A stretch of 8,144 bases of DNA from assembly GCA_902782475.1 (NCBI GenBank), contig CACZNR010000196.1, forward strand, positions 1 to 8,144, in the 5' to 3' direction. Below the pieces are notes generated by a model. The model saw only the letters and a program-made list of their open reading frames with translations. It was not told the DNA's origin and did no database searches. Positions 1 through 6,571 of this stretch are shown one piece after another. Both the position numbers and the translations under genes were made by a program. Position 1 is the first letter of the stretch. Each line of letters opens with the position of its first letter. This DNA comes from an uncultured Eubacteriales bacterium (GTDB taxonomy: Bacteria > Bacillota > Clostridia > Christensenellales > Christensenellaceae).

Positions 1-1
1 A

Positions 2-7
2 AAGGAG
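2..7 (+). promoter_or_regulatory. Ribosome binding site of the small secreted protein gene
   Basis: AAGGAG lies 8 bases before the ATG at 16. It is a near-perfect Shine-Dalgarno sequence and supports the start given for the first gene, which begins only 15 bases into the window. Confidence 0.8.
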
Positions 8-15
8 ACATATTT

Positions 16-429
16 ATGAAGAATTGTATCAGGTTGCTTTCTGTATTTATCTTTGTTTTTATTCTTGTTACTTCAGTAGCTGTTGCTGATATCTATCATG
101 CCAAGGGAACCTGGAGTATCACCGGAGCATCTCCGAAATCCAACACATATAATTGGACACCGGCATTCAACATACCTTCCGGAAATCTTTATGTAAAGGC
201 CATGGCTTCATGTCCTTCAGGAGTCAGTTCATATTTTACTCTTGCTCCTGACACTTGGGCATCAACTGTTGGAAAAATTGCTGCAGATGGTAGCCTTCAT
301 CAGAAATCGAGTTCGTTTGCGGCTAATGGTGGAACGACATACAAGGCTTTTTCGCAAAGATGGGATCCTTCACTGACCGTTATTTTAACAAATGGTAAAA
401 CATATTTTTACAGTACAAATAATTCCTGA
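16..429 (+). CDS. Small secreted protein of unknown family
   Basis: I do not recognise this 137-residue protein. It begins with a clear Sec signal peptide: positive residues at K2 and R6, a hydrophobic core from about residue 7 to 21, and an AVA-D cleavage site after residue 24. That leaves a mature protein of about 113 residues. The mature part is rich in Ser, Thr, Asn, Tyr and Trp, has a single Cys (66) and no further membrane segment, and alternates polar and aromatic residues as a beta-rich extracellular domain would. The start is supported by an AAGGAG site at bases 2-7. It is the first visible gene of a cassette with a lipoprotein and an FtsX-type ABC transporter, so it may be a substrate or secreted partner of that transporter (inference). 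A KGTW motif just after the cleavage site faintly recalls lactococcin 972-type bacteriocins, but the rest does not match what I know of that family. Its promoter lies outside the window. Confidence 0.8.
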   Translation: MKNCIRLLSVFIFVFILVTSVAVADIYHAKGTWSITGASPKSNTYNWTPAFNIPSGNLYVKAMASCPSGVSSYFTLAPDTWASTVGKIAADGSLHQKSSSFAANGGTTYKAFSQRWDPSLTVILTNGKTYFYSTNNS

Positions 430-436
430 ATAGAAT
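407..436 (+). promoter_or_regulatory. Possible internal promoter for the lipoprotein-transporter-regulator genes
   Basis: TTTACA (407-412) and TAGAAT (431-436) each match the sigma-A consensus at 5 of 6 positions and are separated by 18 bases. Transcription would start near 443, about 31 bases before the lipoprotein ATG. The element overlaps the end of the first gene, so genes 2-5 could be expressed independently of it. In A+T-rich DNA such matches arise by chance, hence moderate confidence. Confidence 0.35.
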
Positions 437-473
437 ATTTATTTCTGCAATTAGGATTCGCTATTTTTGAAGG

Positions 474-1145
474 ATGAATCTCAAGAAACTACCATTTATT
501 GTTTTAAAAGTACTAATCACAGCTCTTTGTACTGGGCTGCTGGTATTTGCGTGTTCATTTCCCGATTCCCGTTATATACCTTCATTTGAGCCAAGACATG
601 AGTATGAAGAGTTCTGCAGTCTTGATGAGCTTTTGAGCAGTCTGGATTTTGATTTTAGACCTCCGGAAGGGGCTTTTCCTTATGATAGTGCTAGATATTT
701 CTATATACCTGATATGAAAGCAGCTGAAGCAGTATATGTTAAGGACGAAGATTGGATAGAGTTTGTCAAGATGGATGGGTTTGTCATTGATCAGACTGAA
801 GAATATGAAGGGGGATTTCTGTCGTTTATGATGAGAGCCATTGGTCCCCATGAAGATTTTCAAGTGTTTTTTACTGAACCAAGAACAATGCCTCTGTTTG
901 AAGACAATGCTGCCCTTTATCTTACGGGGGCTGAACGATTCAGGATCAATAAAAGCATCCTACAAATAGATTGTGTTTCTTTCAGAGAAACAGAAAGACT
1001 TCCTGATCAGGAATTGATGTTCAATGTTTTTTTTTGGGATGATGATTATCATGACACATATATATTCTCTACAAAATATCAAACACTGGAAGAAATGATG
1101 AACTGGTTTTTTTATATGGAGAGTAATAAGGAGCAAAATGGATGA
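474..1145 (+). CDS. Predicted lipoprotein of unknown family, ABC transporter-associated
   Basis: This 223-residue protein matches no family I can name. The N-terminus has Lys at 4, 5 and 12, a hydrophobic stretch from about 6 to 26, and a VFAC sequence ending at Cys27. That resembles a lipobox, although Phe at position -2 is unusual, so a membrane-anchored or simply secreted form is possible. The remainder (28-223) is strongly acidic and aromatic, including a WDDDYHD patch near residue 190, and would sit outside the membrane. Its stop overlaps the permease start in an ATGA, which indicates translational coupling and a shared role with the transporter, for example as an accessory, substrate-binding or immunity lipoprotein (inference). 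The start is odd: the only purine-rich AAGG abuts the ATG, a stop codon lies in frame two codons upstream, and no better in-frame start exists before the signal sequence. A run of nine T lies in the coding sequence at 1027-1035. Confidence 0.8.
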   Translation: MNLKKLPFIVLKVLITALCTGLLVFACSFPDSRYIPSFEPRHEYEEFCSLDELLSSLDFDFRPPEGAFPYDSARYFYIPDMKAAEAVYVKDEDWIEFVKMDGFVIDQTEEYEGGFLSFMMRAIGPHEDFQVFFTEPRTMPLFEDNAALYLTGAERFRINKSILQIDCVSFRETERLPDQELMFNVFFWDDDYHDTYIFSTKYQTLEEMMNWFFYMESNKEQNG

Positions 1146-3709
1146 AAAGATATATTCTGGGATATTACAGATATCATAAGTTTCTGACACTAATTATAAT
1201 CATTCTCTCTTTTAAATTCACTGCAGTTGTACTTTCTATCAACACAATTATGGATCATGTTGTTTTATCCAATATTGAAAAGCTGAAAGACAAATATGGA
1301 GAACAGCATCTTGTAATCCATGATACTGATGAAGCCATCGAATCACTGATAGCAGATTCAAATATGGCAAAGAAAACAGGACATTATTATAATTACGGAC
1401 AATACAGCATTGCTGGTACTGATTATTATATAACTTTAGGATGTTTTGATGATAACGGATATGATCTTGGCAGAATCAAGCTGGTCGAAGGAAGATTCCC
1501 TGAAAATGAATATGAGATATGCCTTGAGGAGCATTTTAAATACTATTTATTTGATACAGAGATAAACATGGGAGATTTGCTTAAAATAGACATAGGTGAT
1601 TCCGGAAGATCATATTCTGTATGTGGGTTCATATCGGACTATTCAGGCTGCTGGATAAATGTTGAGGATCTGGTTGCGGGCTATAATGATTATCCAGGGG
1701 GGATCATCTTTCCTTTTGGTGAAGCATATCCGCAGAAGACAAATAACATGTTAGTGCTATTGCATGGAACAGATAAGTATTCAGTTCCGGCAGGAACATA
1801 TACTTCATTTCTTGAAAAAACGGATATATATGACAATCAGATTTTCAATGATGATGTTTATTATACCTACTACAGCACAATGATCTCCCCTGTACTGATG
1901 TACAAAAATGTTTTTCTTATCCTTTATGCTGTTGCAGGTTCTTTTATGTTTTATTATATCTTTTATGTATTCCTTTCAGGGTGGAGGAATAGGGAACCTG
2001 TTTTTGAGGCAATAGGATTATCAGGAAACCGGAAACTGTATCAGACATGTTTACTTACATTTGTTCCTTATGTAATTGGGACTATACTTGGATCTGCCGT
2101 TCTGATCGTATTTTTTTCCTTATTCCGGAATGGGACATACTTTGGTCCGTTATTAGGTACATTCACGTATCTCCTTGTTGTGCCCCTAGTTTATATATTG
2201 ACACAATTAAGTATTGTATTTTCAACCAGACTTTCAAGAAGAAAGAATAAGGCTGAGAAGGATTTTAAAGATGGATATATATATGGCCTGGCTCGGGTCA
2301 ATTTCAGGAAAAAGTACAGGAGAGTCCTGTCTTTATTGCTCGTGATAGCCATATCATTGACTGGATATTTCTGTATCGATATGGATAAGAGATATAGAGA
2401 TTCACAGTATATTGAAGCAGTGGAAGACATAGTTATAGCGTATGCAAATCCATATAAGAGGATCATTCAGGCAGGTCCATTTGAATTGTCGTCATATGAA
2501 GATGGTTACAGGCTGAATCAGGTGAAAGAACTGATGAAAGAAATAAAGCCCATAGCTACTTCGTTCGCATACTATTTTGATTCAAGTAATTATCTTATCA
2601 TTCCTTCCAAATCCGGTGATCGATACTGGGAGATGATCGAGGAGGAATGGTATGAAAATACGGGTCTGATCCCCAGTACTGTCGAGCCGAAGTCAATACC
2701 GGGATTAGGTACGGATACCGTAGGCACTCAGTTATATGCAACATTTACCGTAAAAGACAGCAATATAGGGGAATTCAGAAAACAGTTTCCTGAGATAGAT
2801 GTTGAAAAGGATCTCGCAAAGGGCAGAGTAGTTCTGTATCTTGCACCAAAAAGAAAAGGAGAAGCGTACAATCAGCAAAACGAAGTAACTGATGATTCTA
2901 AAATAACTGAAAATTACTATGAACCCGGAGATAACATCAGGTTGGGAAAACTCTATACAGACAGTTCTCTTGATGAAGCTCAACAGGATCCGGGGAAAAT
3001 AACTTTTGTTTCTGACGAACTCGTTATATCCAAGATATACAGGGAAGATTTTTACTATACAGATTCTCTTCAGACAATCAATGTCAATTTGTTCCCTAGG
3101 ATTATATGGACAGAAGAAACAGCTGATGCCTGTGTTTCGGTAAATGGAATAGAACAGTTTCAAGTATCGATTCCAAGGAATATCTCAGATGATGAGTATA
3201 ATGAGCTGATAAGGAAAATATACAGGGTAGGATATTCTACAAAAAATTCAAAGATACATGAAACTAAATTCATGAATGATTTTCTTGACAGACTCTATAC
3301 AATGCTCAATATTTCATATACTGTGATACTTCTGTTGATGACTATCTCGCTCGGGATATCAATTTGTTCCATTATATATATTTCGATAATTGAACAAAAG
3401 CGTTCCTATGGAATACTCAGAATACTGGGTATGAAGAAACAGAAAGTATTGAGAGTCAATATGACGGAGTATCTTCTTTACTGGCTGATAGGATTTACTC
3501 TAACACCTGTGGTATGCTATCTCGCTGTAAGTATCTTTGCGGGCAGGATCCTTCATACAGTATTTGCTCTGAATGAGATATTACGTTATCTCATGACCAT
3601 AATAGTGTTTTACATATTATTAAGCCTTGGAATAATAGTGATCGGTTATATGGTTACTTCTAGACTATATAGGATGAGTATCGGAGATTCCATAAGTTAC
3701 GGAGAATAA
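1142..3709 (+). CDS. ABC transporter permease with two FtsX modules (MacB/type VII-like)
   Basis: This 855-residue integral membrane protein is the permease partner of the ATPase encoded 4 bases downstream. I see eight hydrophobic segments at about residues 14-34, 255-279, 301-328, 337-361, 396-412, 723-750, 775-800 and 813-838. They form two copies of the MacB-type layout, one helix plus an external domain followed by three helices. The external domains span about 35-254 and 413-722, the second being clearly larger. Each FtsX module has the typical cytoplasmic coupling motif after its first helix: EAIGLSGN at 289-296 and GILRILGMKKQK at 757-768. Permeases with two FtsX domains usually extrude peptides, antibiotics or lipids by a mechanotransmission mechanism rather than passing substrates through a central channel, and some sense or remove antimicrobial peptides. 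The substrate here is unknown. The start is supported by AAGGAG at 1128-1133, 8 bases upstream; an out-of-frame ATG at 1138 is not used. Confidence 0.9.
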   Translation: MKRYILGYYRYHKFLTLIIIILSFKFTAVVLSINTIMDHVVLSNIEKLKDKYGEQHLVIHDTDEAIESLIADSNMAKKTGHYYNYGQYSIAGTDYYITLGCFDDNGYDLGRIKLVEGRFPENEYEICLEEHFKYYLFDTEINMGDLLKIDIGDSGRSYSVCGFISDYSGCWINVEDLVAGYNDYPGGIIFPFGEAYPQKTNNMLVLLHGTDKYSVPAGTYTSFLEKTDIYDNQIFNDDVYYTYYSTMISPVLMYKNVFLILYAVAGSFMFYYIFYVFLSGWRNREPVFEAIGLSGNRKLYQTCLLTFVPYVIGTILGSAVLIVFFSLFRNGTYFGPLLGTFTYLLVVPLVYILTQLSIVFSTRLSRRKNKAEKDFKDGYIYGLARVNFRKKYRRVLSLLLVIAISLTGYFCIDMDKRYRDSQYIEAVEDIVIAYANPYKRIIQAGPFELSSYEDGYRLNQVKELMKEIKPIATSFAYYFDSSNYLIIPSKSGDRYWEMIEEEWYENTGLIPSTVEPKSIPGLGTDTVGTQLYATFTVKDSNIGEFRKQFPEIDVEKDLAKGRVVLYLAPKRKGEAYNQQNEVTDDSKITENYYEPGDNIRLGKLYTDSSLDEAQQDPGKITFVSDELVISKIYREDFYYTDSLQTINVNLFPRIIWTEETADACVSVNGIEQFQVSIPRNISDDEYNELIRKIYRVGYSTKNSKIHETKFMNDFLDRLYTMLNISYTVILLLMTISLGISICSIIYISIIEQKRSYGILRILGMKKQKVLRVNMTEYLLYWLIGFTLTPVVCYLAVSIFAGRILHTVFALNEILRYLMTIIVFYILLSLGIIVIGYMVTSRLYRMSIGDSISYGE

Positions 3710-3713
3710 GAAA

Positions 3714-4388
3714 ATGGGTATATTGAGGTGTACAGGATTAAGCAAGACATATCCACAGGGACATGTACAGGCAGTTAAGGATGTAAGTATCGATTTTGAA
3801 CGGGGAATCCATATAATAATGGGAAAGAGCGGGTGTGGAAAATCTACACTGCTTCATATGCTGGGAACTTTGGAGAAACCATCTTCAGGAGATGTTTTTT
3901 ATCATGAAGTCAATGTGTATAAAGAGGCTGCACTGGAAGATCTCAGACAGAACCACTTCGGATTCATCTTCCAGTCATATAATTTGATACCGGAGATCAA
4001 TGTACGTGACAATATCCTGATGCCTGCATACATTGCAAAAAAGCATGAGATGAATAGATTTAACGACCTTGTTGAGAAACTGGGAATAGGGAAAAATCTC
4101 AAACAGATGCCGGAGACTTTGAGCGGAGGCGAACAGCAGAGAGTCGCAATAGCAAGGGCTTTGATCAATGGACCTGATATCATCTTTGCGGATGAACCTA
4201 CGGGAAATCTTGACGAGATCAATAAAGATATAGTAATGGATCTTCTTGTCAGTAGCTGTAAAGAATTCAACTCGCTTTTAATTATGGTGACCCATGACTA
4301 TGATCAGTTGAAATACGCCGATTACAGATATACCATGAGAGATGGAAGGATGCTTTTGCATGAGGAGGATAGTAATGGATCTGAATGA
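3714..4388 (+). CDS. ABC transporter ATPase, LolD/MacB type
   Basis: This 224-residue cytoplasmic ATPase powers the adjacent FtsX-type permease. All nucleotide-binding motifs are intact: Walker A GKSGCGKST at 37-45, Q-loop Gln87 in FIFQSYNLIP, signature LSGGEQQR at 136-143, Walker B IIFADE at 156-161 with catalytic Glu161, D-loop NLD at 165-167, and switch His194 in VTHD. The length and the ADEPTGNLD sequence are typical of the LolD/MacB/FtsE ATPase group, which pairs with FtsX-like permeases and includes antimicrobial peptide and bacteriocin immunity transporters. GGAG at 3701-3704, inside the end of the permease gene, is 9 bases before the ATG. The last 14 bases overlap the start of the regulator gene, so the two are translated together. 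No sign of decay is seen; the product should be active. Confidence 0.95.
   Translation: MGILRCTGLSKTYPQGHVQAVKDVSIDFERGIHIIMGKSGCGKSTLLHMLGTLEKPSSGDVFYHEVNVYKEAALEDLRQNHFGFIFQSYNLIPEINVRDNILMPAYIAKKHEMNRFNDLVEKLGIGKNLKQMPETLSGGEQQRVAIARALINGPDIIFADEPTGNLDEINKDIVMDLLVSSCKEFNSLLIMVTHDYDQLKYADYRYTMRDGRMLLHEEDSNGSE
4363..4368 (+). promoter_or_regulatory. Ribosome binding site that fixes the regulator start
   Basis: AGGAGG lies 6 bases before the ATG at 4375 and within the end of the ATPase gene. The reading frame is open upstream to an ATG at 4342, but that one has no Shine-Dalgarno sequence and would add 11 residues (MEGCFCMRRIV) unlike a LysR N-terminus. The start at 4375 is therefore preferred. 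Confidence 0.8.
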
Positions 4389-5310
4389 AATTATATACAA
4401 ATACAGCAAGATCTTATCTTTTATAGATGATGGAGTTTCATTGCAGGAAATTTCAGAAAAGTCCTTGTATTCTTTAAGTACAGTAAAAAGAGTCTTACAT
4501 GAAATAGAAAATGAATTTGGAATATCGTTCTATTCCAATAAACGGCAAAGAATGCTTACACTTGAAGGAATGCTTGTGAAGGAGTACTTTGAAAGTGTAT
4601 ACAAGGGTCACAGGAGATTCGAAGCAGAACTGGCAAAGAAAACGAAGAAAAATGATTCCTTAAGAGTTTGTGTTGCATATCCAACTACATATTATGATTC
4701 TTTTTTTACTTTGATAAATGCAGATTCAAAAATGATCGATTTTTTCACAGATTATTCTTCTGACATAATCAATGAAATAAAGGATAACAACTATTATGAT
4801 TTCGGAATCGTTTTCTGTGATAAGAGTAATGAGAAGAACATAAAGAATATTGACTACAGAAAATTGTGGACAGAGGATCTTTATATAGTTTCAAACAAGG
4901 TTGTCAACGACTGGAGCGACCTTAGAGATATGAAAGAACTGTCCTTTCTGGCACCTAATCTTTGGAACTATGAACTTGATACCTGGTGGAGCCATCATGT
5001 GAAGGGTAAAAGAGAAATAGCATATATTCCTTCAGCTGGTCAGCTACATCAGCTGTTGGCAAAAAAAGATGAAAGCATCTTTGTTTTTGTTTACCTGCAT
5101 GATAAGTCTGAGATCCAAATGACTGATATCTGTTTGAAAAAAGTGACACAAAACGATGGTGAACCTGTGACCCACAGTATGTATCTGATCTGGAATCCTG
5201 ACAGGATACTAACATCAGATGATGAGAAGTTCATGGAAAGAGTCAGCTCACTTATGTACACCAAAAAGAATTATCACAGGAAAGATGCCGGAAACGGCAC
5301 AAATCAATGA
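4375..5310 (+). CDS. LysR-type transcriptional regulator (divergent)
   Basis: From the start at 4375 this is a 311-residue protein, the usual LysR size. Residues about 22-66 fit the LysR winged helix-turn-helix: ISEKSLYSLSTVKRVLHEIE resembles the family pattern of AAERL-VSQPALSRQIRRLE, followed by NEFGISFYSN and the wing MLTLEG. A linker helix (about 67-92) leads to a region with the alternating strand-helix pattern of the periplasmic-binding-like effector domain (about 94-300), for example DSLRVCVAYP at the start and YDFGIVF near 141. The N-terminal 20 residues (MDLNEIIYKYSKILSFIDDG) are less canonical, so it is a distant member. Most LysR genes are divergent from their targets; this one is the last gene of the transporter cassette and overlaps the ATPase gene by 14 bases, so it probably controls the cassette that contains it, perhaps in response to the transported compound (inference). 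Its stop is 5 bases from the rmuC stop. Confidence 0.8.
   Translation: MDLNEIIYKYSKILSFIDDGVSLQEISEKSLYSLSTVKRVLHEIENEFGISFYSNKRQRMLTLEGMLVKEYFESVYKGHRRFEAELAKKTKKNDSLRVCVAYPTTYYDSFFTLINADSKMIDFFTDYSSDIINEIKDNNYYDFGIVFCDKSNEKNIKNIDYRKLWTEDLYIVSNKVVNDWSDLRDMKELSFLAPNLWNYELDTWWSHHVKGKREIAYIPSAGQLHQLLAKKDESIFVFVYLHDKSEIQMTDICLKKVTQNDGEPVTHSMYLIWNPDRILTSDDEKFMERVSSLMYTKKNYHRKDAGNGTNQ
5286..5299. terminator. Small GAAA-loop hairpin between convergent genes, possible weak terminator
   Basis: TGCCG (5286-5290) and CGGCA (5295-5299) form a perfect 5-bp stem closed by a GAAA tetraloop, inside the last codons of the regulator gene and 17 bases before the rmuC stop. A T run (5313-5317) follows 13 bases further on the + side, too far for a classic intrinsic terminator, and the minus-strand side has only a short TCTTTCC. 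It could help end transcription in either direction, but this is weak. Confidence 0.25.
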
Positions 5311-5315
5311 TGTTT

Positions 5316-6500
5316 TTAAACAGAGGCTTCGTCCGTTTCTCCGTGATCATATTCAAGCTTGTTAAGTCTTGATTCCAGTCTTCTTGCGCTGCCGGCAGCT
5401 TTTTCAAGATTTGTGGATGCTGTCTGTATATTTTTTCTTGTTACCTCTATGTTTTCGTAAAAGGTGTTCAAAGATTTCTTTACCTGTTGAAGGAGAAAAA
5501 GGACTTTTGTTGCTTTTTCCTGCATAGCAATATTCTTGAATCCAAGCTGGAAACTGCTAAGCAGTGCTGATAGCGTGGTAGGACCTGAAAGCATTATGTT
5601 ATAGTCACGCTGAAAAGAATAGATAAGTTCTTCTTCCACAAGCATGGAGTATATACCTTCAGATGGAACATACATTATCGCAAAATCGGTGGTATAGGGA
5701 GGGATAATGTATTTTTTTTGAATGCTTTTTGCTTCATCGGTTATGGATTTTATGAATGCTTTTTTTGCAGTGTCATATAATACAGGATTGTTCTGTTTTT
5801 CTGCAGAAATAAGATATTCATACTTGTCGAGAGGGAATTTGGAATCTATGGGAAGATAAAGCGGAACATCCCCTGAGCCAGGAAGCCTGACAGCAAAATC
5901 TACACGTTCCGAAGAACCATCCAGAGAAAACTGTTCATTATATTGAGAGGGGGAGAGCATATCCTTAAGGATAGCTCCAAGTTGAACTTCTCCCCAGTTA
6001 CCGCGTGTCTTAACATTCGACAGGACATTCTTTAATCCCTGTATGTCTGTACCAAGGCTGTTGACCTCACTTATGCTCCTTGATACATTGTCAAGCTGAA
6101 TGGATACAGATTTAAATGATCTGTCGAATCCTTCGTTTATGCTCTCGCTGAGTTTCTCATTTACAGATCTCTGTATCTGCTCTATTGAACTCTGGTTCTC
6201 GTTCTGTATCGATTCAAGCTTCTGGTCAAGGGTATTTCGCATCTGCTGAAGACCGCTGACAGTAGTATCAGATACTCTGCCAAGAGTATTCAGTGTGATC
6301 TGGTTGAGATTAGTGAGCTGATTATTGAGCTCCTGCCTCAGATCTGACTGTGATGAACTTGACTGCTGCCGTATGAGGGCCAGTTCTCTGTTAAGGATGT
6401 CATCCTGCTTTTTCCTGCTGTGGAAGAGGAATACAATTATGAATACTATATTTATAACCATAAGTGAAATACTTATGATAAGAATGATACTGTTTTCCAT
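5316..6500 (-). CDS. rmuC: DNA recombination protein RmuC homologue
   Basis: This 394-residue protein belongs to the RmuC family, named for limiting recombination at inverted repeats in Escherichia coli and related in fold to nucleases; its exact activity is not well established. It begins with one membrane helix (about residues 5-26), then a Gln/Ser/Asn-rich region with coiled-coil character (about 30-145). The conserved RmuC core follows, with GNWGEVQLGAIL (167-178), LPIDSKFPLDKY (216-227), DFAIMYVPSEG (272-282) and GPTTLSALL (306-314). A further helical tail rich in Lys and Asn ends the protein. It is shorter than the E. coli protein but typical for Bacillota. The start has AAAGGA on the minus strand (6509-6514), 8 bases before the ATG. 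Its promoter overlaps that of rlmD. The gene is convergent with the regulator of the transporter cassette and appears unrelated to it. Confidence 0.95.
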   Translation of the reverse strand: MENSIILIISISLMVINIVFIIVFLFHSRKKQDDILNRELALIRQQSSSSQSDLRQELNNQLTNLNQITLNTLGRVSDTTVSGLQQMRNTLDQKLESIQNENQSSIEQIQRSVNEKLSESINEGFDRSFKSVSIQLDNVSRSISEVNSLGTDIQGLKNVLSNVKTRGNWGEVQLGAILKDMLSPSQYNEQFSLDGSSERVDFAVRLPGSGDVPLYLPIDSKFPLDKYEYLISAEKQNNPVLYDTAKKAFIKSITDEAKSIQKKYIIPPYTTDFAIMYVPSEGIYSMLVEEELIYSFQRDYNIMLSGPTTLSALLSSFQLGFKNIAMQEKATKVLFLLQQVKKSLNTFYENIEVTRKNIQTASTNLEKAAGSARRLESRLNKLEYDHGETDEASV

Positions 6501-6524
6501 GGAAATAGTCCTTTGTTTTTTATT

Positions 6525-6553
6525 ATTATATCATTTTCGAAATGCATTGTTTC
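6525..6553 (-). promoter_or_regulatory. rmuC promoter with extended -10
   Basis: On the minus strand TATAAT occupies 6530-6525 and is preceded by TG and one base, a perfect extended -10. A weak -35 (GAAACA, 3 of 6) lies 17 bases upstream at 6553-6548. Transcription should begin near 6518, giving a leader of about 18 bases that contains the AAAGGA ribosome binding site. It overlaps the rlmD promoter on the other strand. Confidence 0.65.
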
Positions 6554-6565
6554 GTATGCTATAAT
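6537..6565 (+). promoter_or_regulatory. rlmD promoter with extended -10
   Basis: TGCTATAAT (6557-6565) is a perfect extended -10. TCGAAA (6537-6542), 4 of 6 to the -35 consensus, is 17 bases upstream. A start site 7 bases past the -10 falls at 6572, the A of the rlmD ATG, and no Shine-Dalgarno sequence precedes that ATG, so the transcript may be leaderless. Confidence 0.65.
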
Positions 6566-6571
6566 CATGTT

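Noticed and set aside
455..480. GATTC/GAATC short inverted repeat around the lipoprotein start, possible hairpin
   Set aside because: Only 5 bp with a 16-base loop in A+T-rich DNA; too weak to be called an RNA switch.
2732..3163. Minus-strand open frame of 143 codons inside the permease gene
   Set aside because: Opposite the well-supported permease, Cys/Phe/Ile-rich without recognisable motifs, no ribosome binding site of note.
4342..4374. Upstream in-frame start for the LysR-like regulator
   Set aside because: No Shine-Dalgarno sequence, and the added residues do not fit the family; the ATG at 4375 has a well-placed AGGAGG.
6325..6564. Plus-strand open frame of 79 codons antisense to rmuC, running into the intergenic region
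   Set aside because: It lies mostly opposite the strongly conserved rmuC gene, has no good ribosome binding site and gives a low-complexity product; it is a shadow frame.
6542..6571. Upstream in-frame start for rlmD
   Set aside because: The -10 box lies downstream of this ATG and the extra residues do not resemble the family N-terminus.
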